Assembly: GCA_037074705.1 (NCBI GenBank)
Contig: CM073594.1
Coordinates: 61,872,509 to 61,936,508 of the forward strand
DNA: 64,000 nucleotides
Reading direction: 5' to 3'
From: Zhengitettix transpicula
Lineage: Eukaryota; Arthropoda; Insecta; Orthoptera; Tetrigidae
A program made the translations under genes and the position numbers. Shown piece by piece: positions 36,986 to 47,801 of this stretch. Within the stretch, counting starts at the first letter, position 1, and every line of letters starts with the position of its first letter. Under the pieces are notes generated by a model. It did not search any database. It worked only from the letters and a program-made list of their open reading frames with translations, and had not been told where the DNA came from.

Positions 36986-38262
36986 AAGAATTTATAACGC
37001 CTTATTAAAAACCTCAAAAAACCCTAATAACTGGAAAATTTCTTCGATAATACTAATTAACAAACCCGATAAACAAAAATCAATCACTGGCAATTACCGA
37101 CCCATCAGTCTCCTACCAATACTAAAATCACTTTTACCATAACTAAAAAGCTAAATCCCACCAACAATTTTGATTCCGAAACAAACCCCTCCTGTCCTCA
37201 GTTCCTAACATTGTATGTTTAACACATCCTTTGAAAAACAAAAAATATTTGCCTAGCCACACTTTGGATTCTGAAAAAGCATTCGACAAGGTTCACCATC
37301 CCTATCACTCCTTTTCAAATTAAAACCTCACCTACTTCAACTTCCTATCCAACTATCTTACAAACCGCTCTTACTTCGTCAAATATCAAAACCATTTCTC
37401 CCCAATATACCCTATTCACTCAGGGGTCCCCCAAGGCAGTGTCCTTGGCCCACTCCTATATTGCATCTACACCCATGATATCCCTCAAACAACCGCAACA
37501 AAGACTGCCATATTTGCCGACGATATAGCCAGTCCCATGACTACGAATCGGCTACAATTACTGTAATTAAACATGTAGCCATTTGACTAACAATTTCAGA
37601 ATAACCATAAACCCCAAACAAATCCATCACAGTTCCTGTTTGCCTAAAAAATTTACCACTCACTAACAATTATATCACAATTGTAAAATCTTCGGATTAA
37701 AAACTTTTCTGTATATTAATAATAATAAAAAAAATTCACTAACCATATCTGCATTAACAACACACCCATTCCAAACAAACAAAACGATAAATACCTTGGT
37801 TTAATCCTCGATTCTAAGCTAACATGGTCCCAACAAACAAGTCACATTGTAAAAATCATCAATCACCGCTTCATAATACTAAAGCCATTACTTAATCCTA
37901 ATTCACCTTTATCCCTTTCAATGAAAAAATTACTTCATATATCCCTTATTTTTCGATTATGGAAGTACGGCTGTACAGTTGTAGTTCCGCAGCCAAAAAC
38001 ACGTCAACAATATCCGAAAATCTCAAAATAAAATCCTTAGTTATATCTCAAACTGTCTCTGGTACTTCTCCAATTCCCGCATCCATAGTGACCTCAATAT
38101 TCCATATAGCCACCAAATACATACTTCTTCAATACATAAAAAAAAGACAATTCACCCCAACCCGTTAATATCCGATACAGCTGCCTCTCATCCACCTCCC
38201 ATCCAACATCTCCGATTAAAAAGAAAGAGACCCAGGGACCAAATTAATAATCAATAAAAATA
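36986..38262 (+). pseudogene. Jockey-like LINE ORF2: reverse transcriptase, broken
   Basis: The RT domain is readable across frame changes: SKNPNNWKISSIILINKPDK and NYRPISLLP (fingers), DSEKAFDKVHHP (motif A), HSGVPQGSVLGPLLYCIYTH (motif B, from 37417), FADDIA (motif C, 37513-37530), INPKQ, YLGLILDSKLTW and HRFI (thumb), then the C-terminal region ending in RLKRKRPRDQIN. Spacing and order are those of Jockey-group LINEs, and the motif C aspartates are present. Several frameshifts and stops rule out function. A 68-bp insertion at 37668-37735 lies between INPKQ and YLGLI. Confidence 0.92.
37660..37743 (+). mobile_element. Micro-insertion: LINE 3' end with 8-bp target duplication
   Basis: TCACTAAC occurs at 37660-37667 and 37736-37743. 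Between them are 68 bases with ATTGTAAAATCTTCGGATTA and an AATAATAATAAAAAAAAT tail, the same 3' end found at 17750-17807. Removing the insert and one TCACTAAC restores a continuous match to the LINE family. This is a severely 5'-truncated retrotransposition event into an older LINE of related type. Confidence 0.85.
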
Positions 38263-38395
38263 CATAAGTGCAGTAGGTGAAACAAAACGGTCCACAGGAT
38301 ATATATTGTATAATATAGAATGTACATATATCACAACTATAAAATATTTAGAGTTTAAAGTTTCCTGTAAAATAAAATTAAAATTAAAAAAGGAG
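38263..38395 (+). mobile_element. LINE 3' untranslated region and A-rich tail
   Basis: It follows the ORF2 C-terminus. It ends in TATAAAATATTTAGAG..TTTCCTGTAAAATAAAATTAAA, a diverged match to the 3' end at 17750-17807, then AATTAAAAAAGG. Confidence 0.75.
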
Positions 38396-39557
38396 AAGAG
38401 ACCTTGAAACATAAAATATGTACGCGGTTAAAAAAAAATCCGATCGTAGAAATTGAGCATCATAAGAAAGGATGTAAAATATAAAATTACAGGATTAGTA
38501 TGCCTTTATATAATGTAATTGCGAGAATAGACAGACCAACTACATATTGGCGCATGAATACAGCATCAAAGACGCCAAGGACTATTTTCTCTTTAAGAAA
38601 ACTACGAAAATTTCTAGACATTGTGGAATTAACATTCTAAGAAAATGTGAAAAAAATATTTGCCTGTGGTAAATATTGAGTGGTCTTCAGTTATAAAAAA
38701 AAAATGTTATTTTTCCTGACGACCCAGATGCGCGGACGCATTACATGCAAATTTATTTCTGAAGCATGAGTGAAGAACACTTAATTTCCTTTATGGTAGC
38801 GACGATGACGTGAAGGTTGTATTTGGGGACATTTCAGGAGTATTTTAATGTCTTCCACGAGAAGAGCAGGGCCTCTCGACCTTGCAGCTATTTCAGATGC
38901 AATTGGGGCACCCGGACATTTCCATGCAATTCACGTTTATCTGGTTAGGAGATTTTCCAGAGAATGATAGATCCGAATGATCCATGAGCGGTGTGTAACA
39001 ACAAATCTGAATCATGTAGCAATATTAATGTAGTTGTAAAATGAACAGTATGAGGAGCATGCGTGAAAGGAGATGAAATCAATCATCGTCTTCATGTTAA
39101 GGACCTGCTTGGTTCCGTGCAGCAATAGAAATACAAATATCTCAGAGATGTTTGGATATCAGCTTCTTCTGTCACTTGAGACCATGAAGAACTCCGTGAT
39201 GCTGCAAGAAAATATGGCCATGTAACTTCAAATCTTTTATCGTGACGGAGGAGACTGCCATGTGAGAGTGTGTTCAGAAGGTCCTGAGAAAAAGAGAGGG
39301 GAAAAATGAATTCAAGTGTGGAGTCATCCTAATCAAATTGGCCTTGAACCAGTACGCAACTGCTGCACTTTCGTCTATCTATAGTTAGAATAATTACACG
39401 AATGAGCTTACAAGTCGAACCGGCAATGAGGCATTTCGACATTTGTCAAGTCATTAACAGCTAATGAGGAACTTTTTCTTAAAAAGAGAAAAGAGACCGT
39501 TAAGGAAACGGCTAATGTCCCTTATAAATGTTTTAAAACTTTTATTAATATAATTAT
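38396..39557. other. gene-free stretch
   Basis: Apparently unique sequence of average composition. No open frame over 60 codons worth naming and no repeat recognised. Confidence 0.5.
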
Positions 39558-40112
39558 AAAATGGCTACCGTGAAAAATGAAATGTACTTTATTATTGAGA
39601 TTATTCGGGTATTCCATAGTCTTGGAATAGAAAAAGGGAGAAAGAAAAAAAGAAAAGGAATGAAAAGCCAAGAAACAAGAAAAAAAATAGAAAGAAAGAG
39701 GCAGGTCAAAGAGATGACGAGAATGATTGTCTAGAAGATCAGAAAAAATATATGGAGATATACTCCAAGTGAGGAAAACAGAAAGAGAGAGGCAGTGTGC
39801 AAGAAACAAAAAGTTTCTACATATATCTCTGAATTTCCTGACGATTTTTCAAGCCACCTCTTTAACCCAACTAATTTCTTGCACACCGCCTTTCTCTGTT
39901 TTTCTTGTTTCCTTTGTTTTTTTCGCTTGGAGTATATCTAGATTTTTTACTCATTCTCGTCCCTTCTTTAACCTGCCTCTTTCTTTGTATTTTTGTTTCT
40001 TGGCTTTTCATTCCTTTTTTTCCTCTTTTCTTTCTCACATTTTCTACTCCAAGTCAATGGAATACCCGAATAATCTCAATAATAATGTATCTCACCGTTG
40101 TCATGAAATTTC
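39558..40112. mobile_element. Foldback element F, copy 1 (purine/pyrimidine palindrome)
   Basis: The arms (about 39558-39815 and 39850-40112) are imperfect reverse complements, and the inner ends of the outer block read GATTATTCGGGTATTCCAT and ATGGAATACCCGAATAATC. The left arm is purine-rich (GAAAG, GAAAC, AAGAAA repeats), so the right arm is pyrimidine-rich. Apparent frames of 95-134 codons here are products of this bias. A second copy lies at 56868-57452. No coding sequence. The class is unknown: MITE or other foldback DNA element. Confidence 0.8.
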
Positions 40113-40313
40113 AAATCCAGATGAAATGTAGTATTCACTTAGGTAAGCGAAAGCATAAATAAACTATATAATTATGTACACATATATTATTGTGTAGGTC
40201 GATATTAAATTTGTCTGCTATTTGGCTTTATATTTCTCTAATTATTATGCTTTTACGCTGACATTTTCGTTTTTAATTTCTATATATTAGTTTGTTGAAT
40301 ATATGAAGCTTGT

Positions 40314-40430
40314 GAGAGCTGTTCTCTCGCAGACAGCCTTTCCGGAGAGACGGAGAAGGATGCCTTTTCCTCTCTTAGTTTTTGAACTAAGGTTCCCACA
40401 AACCGAGACACCTCCTGTTTTGAGAGGTGT
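40314..40430. other. Run of four small hairpins (possible structured RNA)
   Basis: Four consecutive inverted repeats: GAGAG/CTCTC (40314-40328); GGAGAAGG/CCTTTTCC with a 3-base loop and an outer GAGA/TCTC (40347-40374); CTTAGTT/AACTAAG with a 4-base loop (40374-40391); ACACCTC/GAGGTGT (40408-40430). They lie just before repeat R copy 2 but are not present before R copy 1, so they are not an obvious part of R. No promoter or terminator is evident. Confidence 0.4.
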
Positions 40431-40472
40431 ATGTTCCGGGCTCGCAGACCCTTGAGTATACGGTAAGAGTTC

Positions 40473-40820
40473 TTCCATTGGAACAGTCGGCCAGCTGCCT
40501 CCTGAACTGATCGAGGCACGGAGAAAGGAAGCTGCGACCTCACGGCAAACCGCTCCCCCGCTATCGGAAAAGCGTGGGACAAGTACCCAATGTCCGACAT
40601 ACCTGATGCAAGTTTTTCTGGGGTTTATCCTGCATCACTTTTAGGCGAATGCCGGGTAGGATCCTTAAACCATATTCTGGGGGCCCTAGTTAACCCTTGG
40701 CTACCTCGTCTATCCTTCCACCTTCGCCCCTTTCTAATCCCTTCTTATGCTATTAAAGGGGAGTTACCACCACGTTGATTACTCTCATGTAACCTGCTAC
40801 TCTAAAACAGAAAAAAAAAT
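40473..40820 (+). mobile_element. Interspersed repeat R, copy 2 (full length, A-rich tail)
   Basis: It matches copy 1 from TTCCATTGGAA to ATGTAACCTGCTACTCTAAA and ends in CAGAAAAAAAAAT, the clearest A tail of the four copies. The overlapping minus-strand frames at 40280-40600 are fortuitous. Confidence 0.8.
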
Positions 40821-42777
40821 GAAACTAATACATAAATGTTGTAACATTATGTAGATTATGAAACAACGCAATCTAATTAAGAAAATTAATACCCATTTGC
40901 GTTTTCTGAAAGGCAGCGTTGAAAACTATCTCCTTTAATTTAAGATAATAACCCAGCCTGTAAGTGAAACGTAGGAAAACGAGGTTCAATTTTAATTCAG
41001 TCGAAATGTGGTGTTTTTGTTTATCGTTGCAATTAAACTTTGACTTGAGGCTACTGGGACTGAGAAACGGAAAGTTCATGACCTGAGGAAACATAATTTA
41101 AAATTACAACAACAGTACAGAGACAGACCGCTTCTTTAAACTCGCAGAGAAAATTCTACTTCTTAATTTGTAATATTTTTGTCTGGCCTGGTTTGTAATC
41201 GCGAAGTCTATGAAACTACTGTAATTTGATTACGATTGATGTAGAAACGTTTTCTTTCGATCTTCTTTTTTACTGAAGTATTTTAACTTATTATTTATTT
41301 ATTGTGTAATGGGAATTTAGTAAAAATATATTTTTGTTTCTAACTTTTTTAATACCGTGACGCAGGCCACTTTTTGCTTCCATTCCCGCAAACTAAAATG
41401 AACGTCTCTATGTCGATCCAAGTGGCTCTAGTTGTCCTATTATTCTGATTTAAAAGTCTTATTCCCTTTTAAAATTTGAGTAATCCCTTTGCAATGGGAC
41501 ATGGCCGTTCCTTACCACTATCTCTTCCTGACAAAGTCCAAGTTTCTGACTCAAATATATCTGCAGGTAGTTGCAACAGTTTTCCTCTGGACCTTGATTG
41601 TGTTTGGACAGTAGCTCAAATTACTTCCGTTTCGTCTTAGAGCAAAGCTAATAGAGACAATTTCCTGGGAACCACTTGAGGAATCCGAGATGCTGCCATT
41701 GTGTTCGAAGCCAGGCAGTAAGCAAAAGTAGCGGTATAAATTTGAAGATTTCCTGCTCCACTGATCGCGATTTACAGAAGACAGACAGAGAGTGTAAATA
41801 CGGAATAGGATAGATTTATTGAAAATCGTGCTGCACGTTTTTTAAATATATAAATCATCGTGTAGTTGAGTTCATTTTGTGACGCAAGGGAAGAGGATGG
41901 CACGAACTAGGATAATTTTATTGAAGATCTGGGTCGTAGCAGTTAGATCAATATCAGTTCTCATATGTGGTGGCCCGGAGGAGGAGGAGGAGAATGTTTT
42001 CGTAGTGTTTGTTGTGCCGGCCCTCTGATTGAATTGGCGTATGGTCTGGATTTTGCCTGCCAACCTGTGCGTTTTTTTGGCTGAATTGGCCGAGGGTCCT
42101 CAAGCTTTTCCCAACTCAAAATACTGGTAATTTTGGGTACGTTGCGACATCACTGGCGACTGTTTCCACCGCCTAAGGTCAACATTGTCATAAAATTAGG
42201 ATGCAATATAAAATAGCAACGGCAAAACAGTTGATTGTCCTGGAGGATAAAACCTTTTTTTGTGTTTGTTTCTGCCATGACAGTTCACCAGCAGAGCTAG
42301 ATGAATTCTTTTAATCTAAATGAGTAAACAATATACACAGCGATGGTAAGAAACAGTTTTAATCTCTCACGGACCAATTTTTTGGCTGATTAAATAGTCA
42401 AGAACGAGCAGATTGAACCGTTTATCACATTGAAGGCAGGAATAAATTATTTAAGAAGTCTTGCCAGAGCTAAAAATTCTCATGGGAATTAACGAACATT
42501 TAGGATATTTATCAGTCACTATTCCTGTATGACCAAATTCCATTTGTTGCTCTACGTTAAACAGACTAGTGGTTGACTAGTGTTGGTTACCATAAGATGT
42601 TTCAATCTCCAACGTTTACTTTGCTCTATAGCTGACTTTTTCTTCTTCTATTTTTGTTTGTTTGAAATTGATATTATATCTAACCTAACAAATATAATGG
42701 CCAAGTAAGTCAAAGTTTGTTTAAATATTTACTTTAATAGCTGTATTAGCTTTATAATTAATTCAAATAGTAAATAG
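40821..42777. other. gene-free stretch
   Basis: Nothing recognised. Open frames are at most 73 codons. A GGAGGAGGAGGAG run lies at 41978-41992. Confidence 0.5.
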
Positions 42778-42952
42778 TCTATCCCCATGGAAGCGGCCAC
42801 GCTGAACACAATGCCGTTGACCGCTAACTGCAGCCGTTTAGAAGATATAGCCGTTTTTATGTTTTTTTCAAATTTTGCTCGTTTTCTCATAAATCTCCGT
42901 CTTTTTGCGTGAATTAGGTATCTATCCCCATGGAAGCGGCCACGCTGAACAC
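42778..42952 (+). repeat. Exact 32-bp direct repeat, 143 bp apart
   Basis: Bases 42778-42809 and 42921-42952 are identical for 32 bases, starting TCTATCCCCATGGAAGCGGC. The sequence between them is unrelated, and the repeat is far more GC-rich than its surroundings. Confidence 0.92.
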
Positions 42953-43644
42953 GTTTCGGCCGTAATATATTTTTTCGGGTGAAAATAATAGGTAAATAAG
43001 GTGACACCTTAATTATCAATTTTTGTGATAAAAATTTCATCAGTGATTGACCCCTACAACTTTTATATTAATTTGTATGTAGAAAGTGCCAATATTAATT
43101 AATACGTTCCAAAAATATTGAATATATTAAATAAATTAGGATTAAATCAGGTCACATATTTTAAATTTTATTATTTTCTCCTGTACAAGTCCCAAATAAG
43201 GTGTAGAAACGTAGTGTCAATACCAATATTACCGTTGAAGTGCATATTTAATATTATACTTCCCCTGACTTCCTGGCGATTATATTTATTTTAGTTTGTT
43301 CGGATGTGAGATGAATTCATGATGACCAATGTTTACGTCATCCGGTTTTGAACGTCAAGCTGACTGATAGAAACCAAGAAGTCGAATCGTGGACGAGAGC
43401 CACGCTGTAATTGTTTGTTGTTCGAGATACGTAGCGAGTTTGACCCCTTGATCTTGACTTGTGGTTCACTCCAGCAGTTTGAATGGGTTGCATAAACGGC
43501 ACGAGAATATAGCAAGCCTCTTGGAAGTGTCTACTGCATTTTAATAGCGTGCGGTATGATGCAACTCCGTCCTGGACTCAATAAGAAAGTACCCGGACTC
43601 TCGAACACATTTTACGTTCCTCTTTAAGCGGCGTGACGAACATC
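42953..43644. other. gene-free stretch
   Basis: AT-rich. A degenerate TGTAGAAACGTAGTGTC string at 43201-43217 recalls the GAAACGT box of the foldback families, but no first box or pairing is convincing. Confidence 0.45.
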
Positions 43645-43862
43645 TCCCGCCATCGGTAGAGCGTGGGACAAGTACAAACCGCCGGATCTACCTGATGCAA
43701 GTTTTCTAGGGTTTACTGCAACACATTTAGGCGCATGCCGGGAAGGCCCCTTAAACCCTTGGCTACCTTGCTCTGCCCTTCCGCACCTCCCCTTTCAAAT
43801 CCCTTCCTATGCTATTCCACCACTAGGATTACCCTCGTATAGCCAGTCACTCTAAATAAAAG
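43645..43862 (+). mobile_element. Interspersed repeat R, copy 3 (5'-truncated)
   Basis: It begins within R at CCCGCCATCGGTAGAGCGTG and continues through TACCTGATGCAAG and AATCCCTTCCTATGCTATT to CACTCTAAAT. It lacks about 170 bp of the 5' part, as expected for incomplete reverse transcription. Confidence 0.78.
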
Positions 43863-44535
43863 TTTCGTTGGAAGAATCAATTGTTTTCTGACTAGAAAGT
43901 GTATTCAGGTATTTCCCGAGACGAATAGTTTAACCCGTGATGGGGTAGTTTTAACGTAATTTGACAACTGATGCAAAAGTTCCTTAATTTATTTCATGCA
44001 TCATCTGAGTTCAGCCCCAAAAATCTCGGAGTATTCAAACTTTGTAAGCTGTAATAAGTTGAAATCGAAACCTACGCATTGATCAGACTTCAGTTTTCCA
44101 ACCTTTCCGTCTTTATTTAATTTTTAAGGGTTGGCTCCTTTTTGAATGGAACGAAATTCTCCACTAACTCGTTACTTCAGCTTTGTACTGAGTCACAATT
44201 CCTTGGGATACAGAGAATAATTTCCAGTTTCAATTTTTTTTCCTTCCCATCACGCAATGACCGAAAAAATTTTGTTTCTGATTGCAAATGCTGGAAATGT
44301 TATCCGCGATTCCGTGTTCCGCAATAGAAGATAATATACTCGAAGACGCCCAGTGTTCTACCCGAGTCCATGTCCCCGAGACACGCGATTTGTATCGACT
44401 TTCCCTGTCTGCTGGTCTGTGGCGAACCCCAAAGCGTGTATGTATTTCAGGGCCGGCGCATACCGTCGCAGAAGGAACCGTGACGTTGTGCAAGCGTTGC
44501 TGCTAATTGTTCCGTCTGCCCTTTGTGCCAAGGCC
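43863..44535. other. gene-free stretch, GC-rich toward its right end
   Basis: Bases 44340-44535 are GC- and CpG-rich, with short overlapping frames (61-87 codons) and no recognisable protein. They may belong to the promoter-like region that follows. Confidence 0.45.
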
Positions 44536-44540
44536 GCACT

Positions 44541-44640
44541 CTGACGTCACTGACGCGCATGCGCACGTGACACGCCGTGCTCGTTAAAAGCCACGCGCCA
44601 TATTTAAACCTCACAGTCTCCTGTCACATTGCGAACATGT
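44541..44640 (+). promoter_or_regulatory. Candidate RNA polymerase II promoter
   Basis: A cluster of consensus sites: CRE TGACGTCA (44542-44549), an NRF-1-type palindrome GCGCATGCGC (44555-44564), overlapping E-box CACGTG (44564-44569), and a TATA-like TATTTAAA (44601-44608) about 35 bp downstream. A start site would fall near 44630. The first ATG after it (44638) opens only 14 codons, so any transcript would start with an untranslated exon or be non-coding. The density of sites in a CpG-rich patch is suggestive, but short motifs also occur by chance. Confidence 0.35.
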
Positions 44641-45572
44641 TCACGTATGAAAGACGAAGGACCTTTGTAACTCGCAGATAAGATTTCTCACGCCGTTGAG
44701 GGTCCCAATTCGAAAGTCTGTATGTTTCTAATTGTCGGGGATTTCCTCCGTTATCATCATTTATCCAGCTTCTAAGCAGGTGAAGCAATCATTGGTGACC
44801 TTCCACGCTATCTTTTACAGTTTATCAAAACGTTTACACTAGAGATGATGGCGGGAAAAGTTGTCGAAATGCTATGATTAAGAATGTCGGCTACTTTCCT
44901 CTGCTCAGAGAAACACCACGACGAGCTAAGTGTACTATATCAGACCAGGAACGTGGAACATAAAGAAACGACATAAACGTGAGATGTATTGCAACTTAAA
45001 AGAAAAAAAAACTCGTGTTAAGGATTGTAAATCTGTCAGAGTAAGCGTCTGTCGGTAAAATTGCGACTAGTCATCAATTCTCAAGCTGTCAACTGGGCGA
45101 TACTCTTTTTGTATGGCCGCGGTGTTCTCGCAACATTATACTCCAGTTGTGACAAAAAAAAATATGTCTCATTTAAGACTATGAGCAGTTATAGTGATCG
45201 TCGTCAATAGCGACCATTCTTTCAGAATTGGATTACAAACGCGAATTGCCTTGCAGAAGTCTGGTCAAAATTCTTCAGGTGTCATTTGTTCCTGTGAAGA
45301 TTTGGTCCAAGCTTGTTCTCGACGAGGATGTAGGGAACCCCATTTTGTCCAATTTTTCAGGCGCCTCCTTGCATTATTTGAACCTAATTCGCTTGAACTA
45401 CACGATAATGATCCCAACAGGCAACATCAACTCTAAAAATTTTCCCACTAGTACGGTGACTAGATCATCAGTTCTCCTGGTCGTGGTCCGTATCTCTCAT
45501 CTAATTGCAAAAAAAACTACGATTATGACACGATCCTTGAAAAGAAGACACATTTTGAAGGGGAGCTGAACA
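44641..45572. other. gene-free stretch
   Basis: Two overlapping plus-strand frames of 80 and 113 codons (45194-45569) have no recognisable motif. Nothing else seen. Confidence 0.45.
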
Positions 45573-45834
45573 TCATCACGCAGAAGAACGTCGATACACG
45601 TTGAAGTGTGACGTCATCAGGTTTGACAGCGTGGATCAAAATCACTTTTTTAAAAAATCGGGAGTCTGCCAGTGGTGACAAATTCGATGACGAATTACGT
45701 CAACGTAACGCAGAAGACAGTCGATACACGTACAATTGTGACGTCATCATCTTTGACAGCGTAGAACAAAATCCCCCTCTTTTATCGGAAGTCTGCCAGC
45801 ATTCTGTGGTGACAAATTACTATGACGAATTACG
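45573..45834 (+). repeat. Tandem duplication, unit about 130 bp
   Basis: Bases 45573-45698 and 45699-45834 share CGCAGAAG..GTCGATACACGT, GTGACGTCATCA, TTTGACAGCGT, AGTCTGCCAG and GACGAATTACGT in the same order, with small gaps (period 127-129 bp). An open frame of 113 codons (45608-45949) runs through but matches nothing known. A third, partial unit is at 47802-47850. Each full unit contains a TGACGTCA (CRE-type) palindrome. Confidence 0.85.
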
Positions 45835-45849
45835 TAGCAAGTCAGGATT

Positions 45850-46889
45850 GAAGCGTAAGGCGCTTTATTTAGTCTCCATTAAAGGGAGATTACACGGCAA
45901 TTCGCTGAGGTTTTCCCGGGGATTTAGATGGCTTCACACCCGCCGCTGACGTCCGTGCATCTATCGGTACGCGTTACACTGTGCATGCACGTTAATTAAA
46001 CGAGAAAATTGCCACCATTTTAGTGTAGGTTTGGCAGGAATGCGAGTAATTAGCAGCTGTGAGGAAGCTGGATGCTCCCGGCTAAGCGTGGGAGATCGCG
46101 GTCTTAATTTAACCAGCTCGCCCTCGAAGCCTGCCAACGCGGAGCAAATTTGGCCCTCACAATAGTCTCAGCCACTGGCTAATAGTGGCCGCAGTACATC
46201 TCTGGATCAAATGAACCGTCCACAAAACTCGGTCGTTTAGCGAGGTCTGTGGAGAACTTGGGGGGGGGGGGGGGGGCTACTTGAGCCACACATTTTAAAG
46301 GAACGATCTCTAAATTGACGCGGCAATGCTGCTAACGAGGATTCATCCTACAAACTGTGATTAGATTTAGAAACTGTAAATTACTAGCTGCCACAATGCA
46401 GAAATCTATTTATAATGTTTTAAAAATATTATAGTAGATTTTCTTATTAATCCGTTTATTAATTGGTCAATTTTACGAACAATCAGTTGAACGATGTTTA
46501 TACTATTTCGTAGTTATACATTTAAAATGTGGGGTAATACCGCGATATAGAACACTGAAATATCGTCACTAGCCCCGCACAACGAATCCATTGTTTCTTC
46601 TTAAAATATAATTTATAATTAAAATTAAAAAAATTTGGTCTGTTTCAAAATAATTAATAAGAAAATAGCTAATTCAGACATCATTAATTATAATTAGCAT
46701 TATAATTAATAATTATTTAATACTGTAATAGTCACAGCGTATAAATGACAGTGAAGAGGAAACAATCGAATTCTTGATTAAAACTATCACTTTGTTTACT
46801 CAAGTTATCACGACTAATCTCGAAAGAAAATGTAATAATCATGAACAATAAAATACTATTAATAAAAACAAAGATAGAAAATTACAGAC
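45850..46889. other. gene-free stretch with a G17 tract
   Basis: Bases 46260-46276 are a run of 17 G. From 46550 the sequence is very AT-rich with TTAATTA-type runs. No gene recognised. Confidence 0.55.
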
Positions 46890-47012
46890 AAAATTAATAT
46901 AAATACGACACAACGTTTCTGGTATCCTTGTCCCTTTCTTCAGGTGCTAAGAAGAGCCTAGAGCGACACAATTGCACTAGTCAGTTGACAAAACACTATA
47001 TTACTTTCTAAC
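46890..47012 (-). mobile_element. Penelope pLTR, family A, opposed copy
   Basis: On the minus strand: CTCTAGGCTCTTCTTAGCAC, CTGAAGA, GGGACAAGGATACC, GAAACGTTGTG. It faces away from the coding remnant that follows and is inverted relative to the pLTR at 47600-47772. Inverted terminal-repeat arrangements are known for Penelope-like elements. Confidence 0.8.
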
Positions 47013-47599
47013 TCCAAGTTCCATCAACACAACATAAGTATTGACCGGAACATTTTAATCTCTAATGATTTTATTAATAAAATATCCTACTGTCACTCGT
47101 CTCCAATCACCTCAATCAAAATTTTATCTCATACTTCCTCATTACAAATAATTCAAAATTTTTAAAGAATATATAATATCCATCATTTACAGATCTACTG
47201 ATACTCTTTCCTACTTGATTAAAAACAACAAGGACCCACTTGACACCTTAAGCAAACGTCACTTGTTCTAATTGTAATTACTGCTACATAGAGCAAACAA
47301 AACGTTCCTTTAATACCTGTATCAAGGAACATATGCCTAATATCAAACTTCCCAAAGGGAAACAATCTGTAGTCTCCAAAAAAAAATCATCAAATCGAAA
47401 CTTACATTTGTTAGGCAAAATACTAATATTTTAGACATTGACTCCAGGTACAATTTCAGACTTTAAAGGAAGATGCTTCACATTAAGTCAAACATCACAG
47501 CAATAAATCTTCAAACTGACACAACGCGAGTCGACAATTACTTATTATTACTCTAACCCTTCTGCTTTCCCATTGCCGTTGCGTTTTTATAGTTTTTGT
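47013..47599 (+). pseudogene. Penelope-like element: GIY-YIG endonuclease part
   Basis: The plus strand aligns with the 3' half of the element at 22.9-24.3 kb. It begins in the linker after the RT domain (TCTAACTCCAAGTTCCATCA is shared) and reads the GIY-YIG module VTCSNCNYCYIEQTKRSFN and CIKEHMPNIKLP (YIEQTKR at 47285-47305). The glycine of the usual YIGQT core is glutamate here. Stops and frameshifts follow, and the C-terminal helix region is degraded. The RT domain is absent, so this copy is 5'-truncated and inactive. The 3' untranslated part (CCATTGCCGTTGCGTTTT) matches the other copy. Confidence 0.85.
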
Positions 47600-47772
47600 G
47601 TTTTGTCAATTGACTAGTGTTGTTGTGTCGCTCTAGGCTCTTCTTAGCACCTGAAGAAAGGCACAAGGAGCCCAGAAACGTTGTGTGGTATTTATATTAT
47701 CACTTATTTTGTCTGTATTTGGCTCTCTCTCTCTCTTCTTATTAATTTTCAATCCGACGTAAATATTTTATT
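47600..47772 (+). mobile_element. Penelope pLTR, family A, downstream copy
   Basis: The most complete pLTR in the window: GTCGCTCTAGGCTCTTCTTA, CTGAAGA (first box), GGC..GCC hairpin, GAAACGTTGTG, TTTATATTATCACTTATTTT, TTGGCT plus a short CT expansion, and the terminal CAATCCGACGTAAAT. It joins the coding remnant directly. Confidence 0.82.
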
Positions 47773-47801
47773 TCAATAAAAATACTATTTAACAATTACT
47801 T

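Noticed and set aside
39727..40131. 134-codon open frame as a membrane protein
   Set aside because: Lies within the palindromic, pyrimidine-biased F element; the hydrophobic F/S/L composition follows from the base bias.
40280..40600. 106-codon minus-strand frame
   Set aside because: Covers the hairpin run and the antisense of repeat R; other R copies do not keep it open.
43195..43225. GTAGAAACGTAGTGTC as a foldback half copy
   Set aside because: No first box at the right distance and no inverted partner.
44638..44682. 14-codon frame after the promoter candidate as a small peptide gene
   Set aside because: Too short, no conservation evidence, start context not distinctive.
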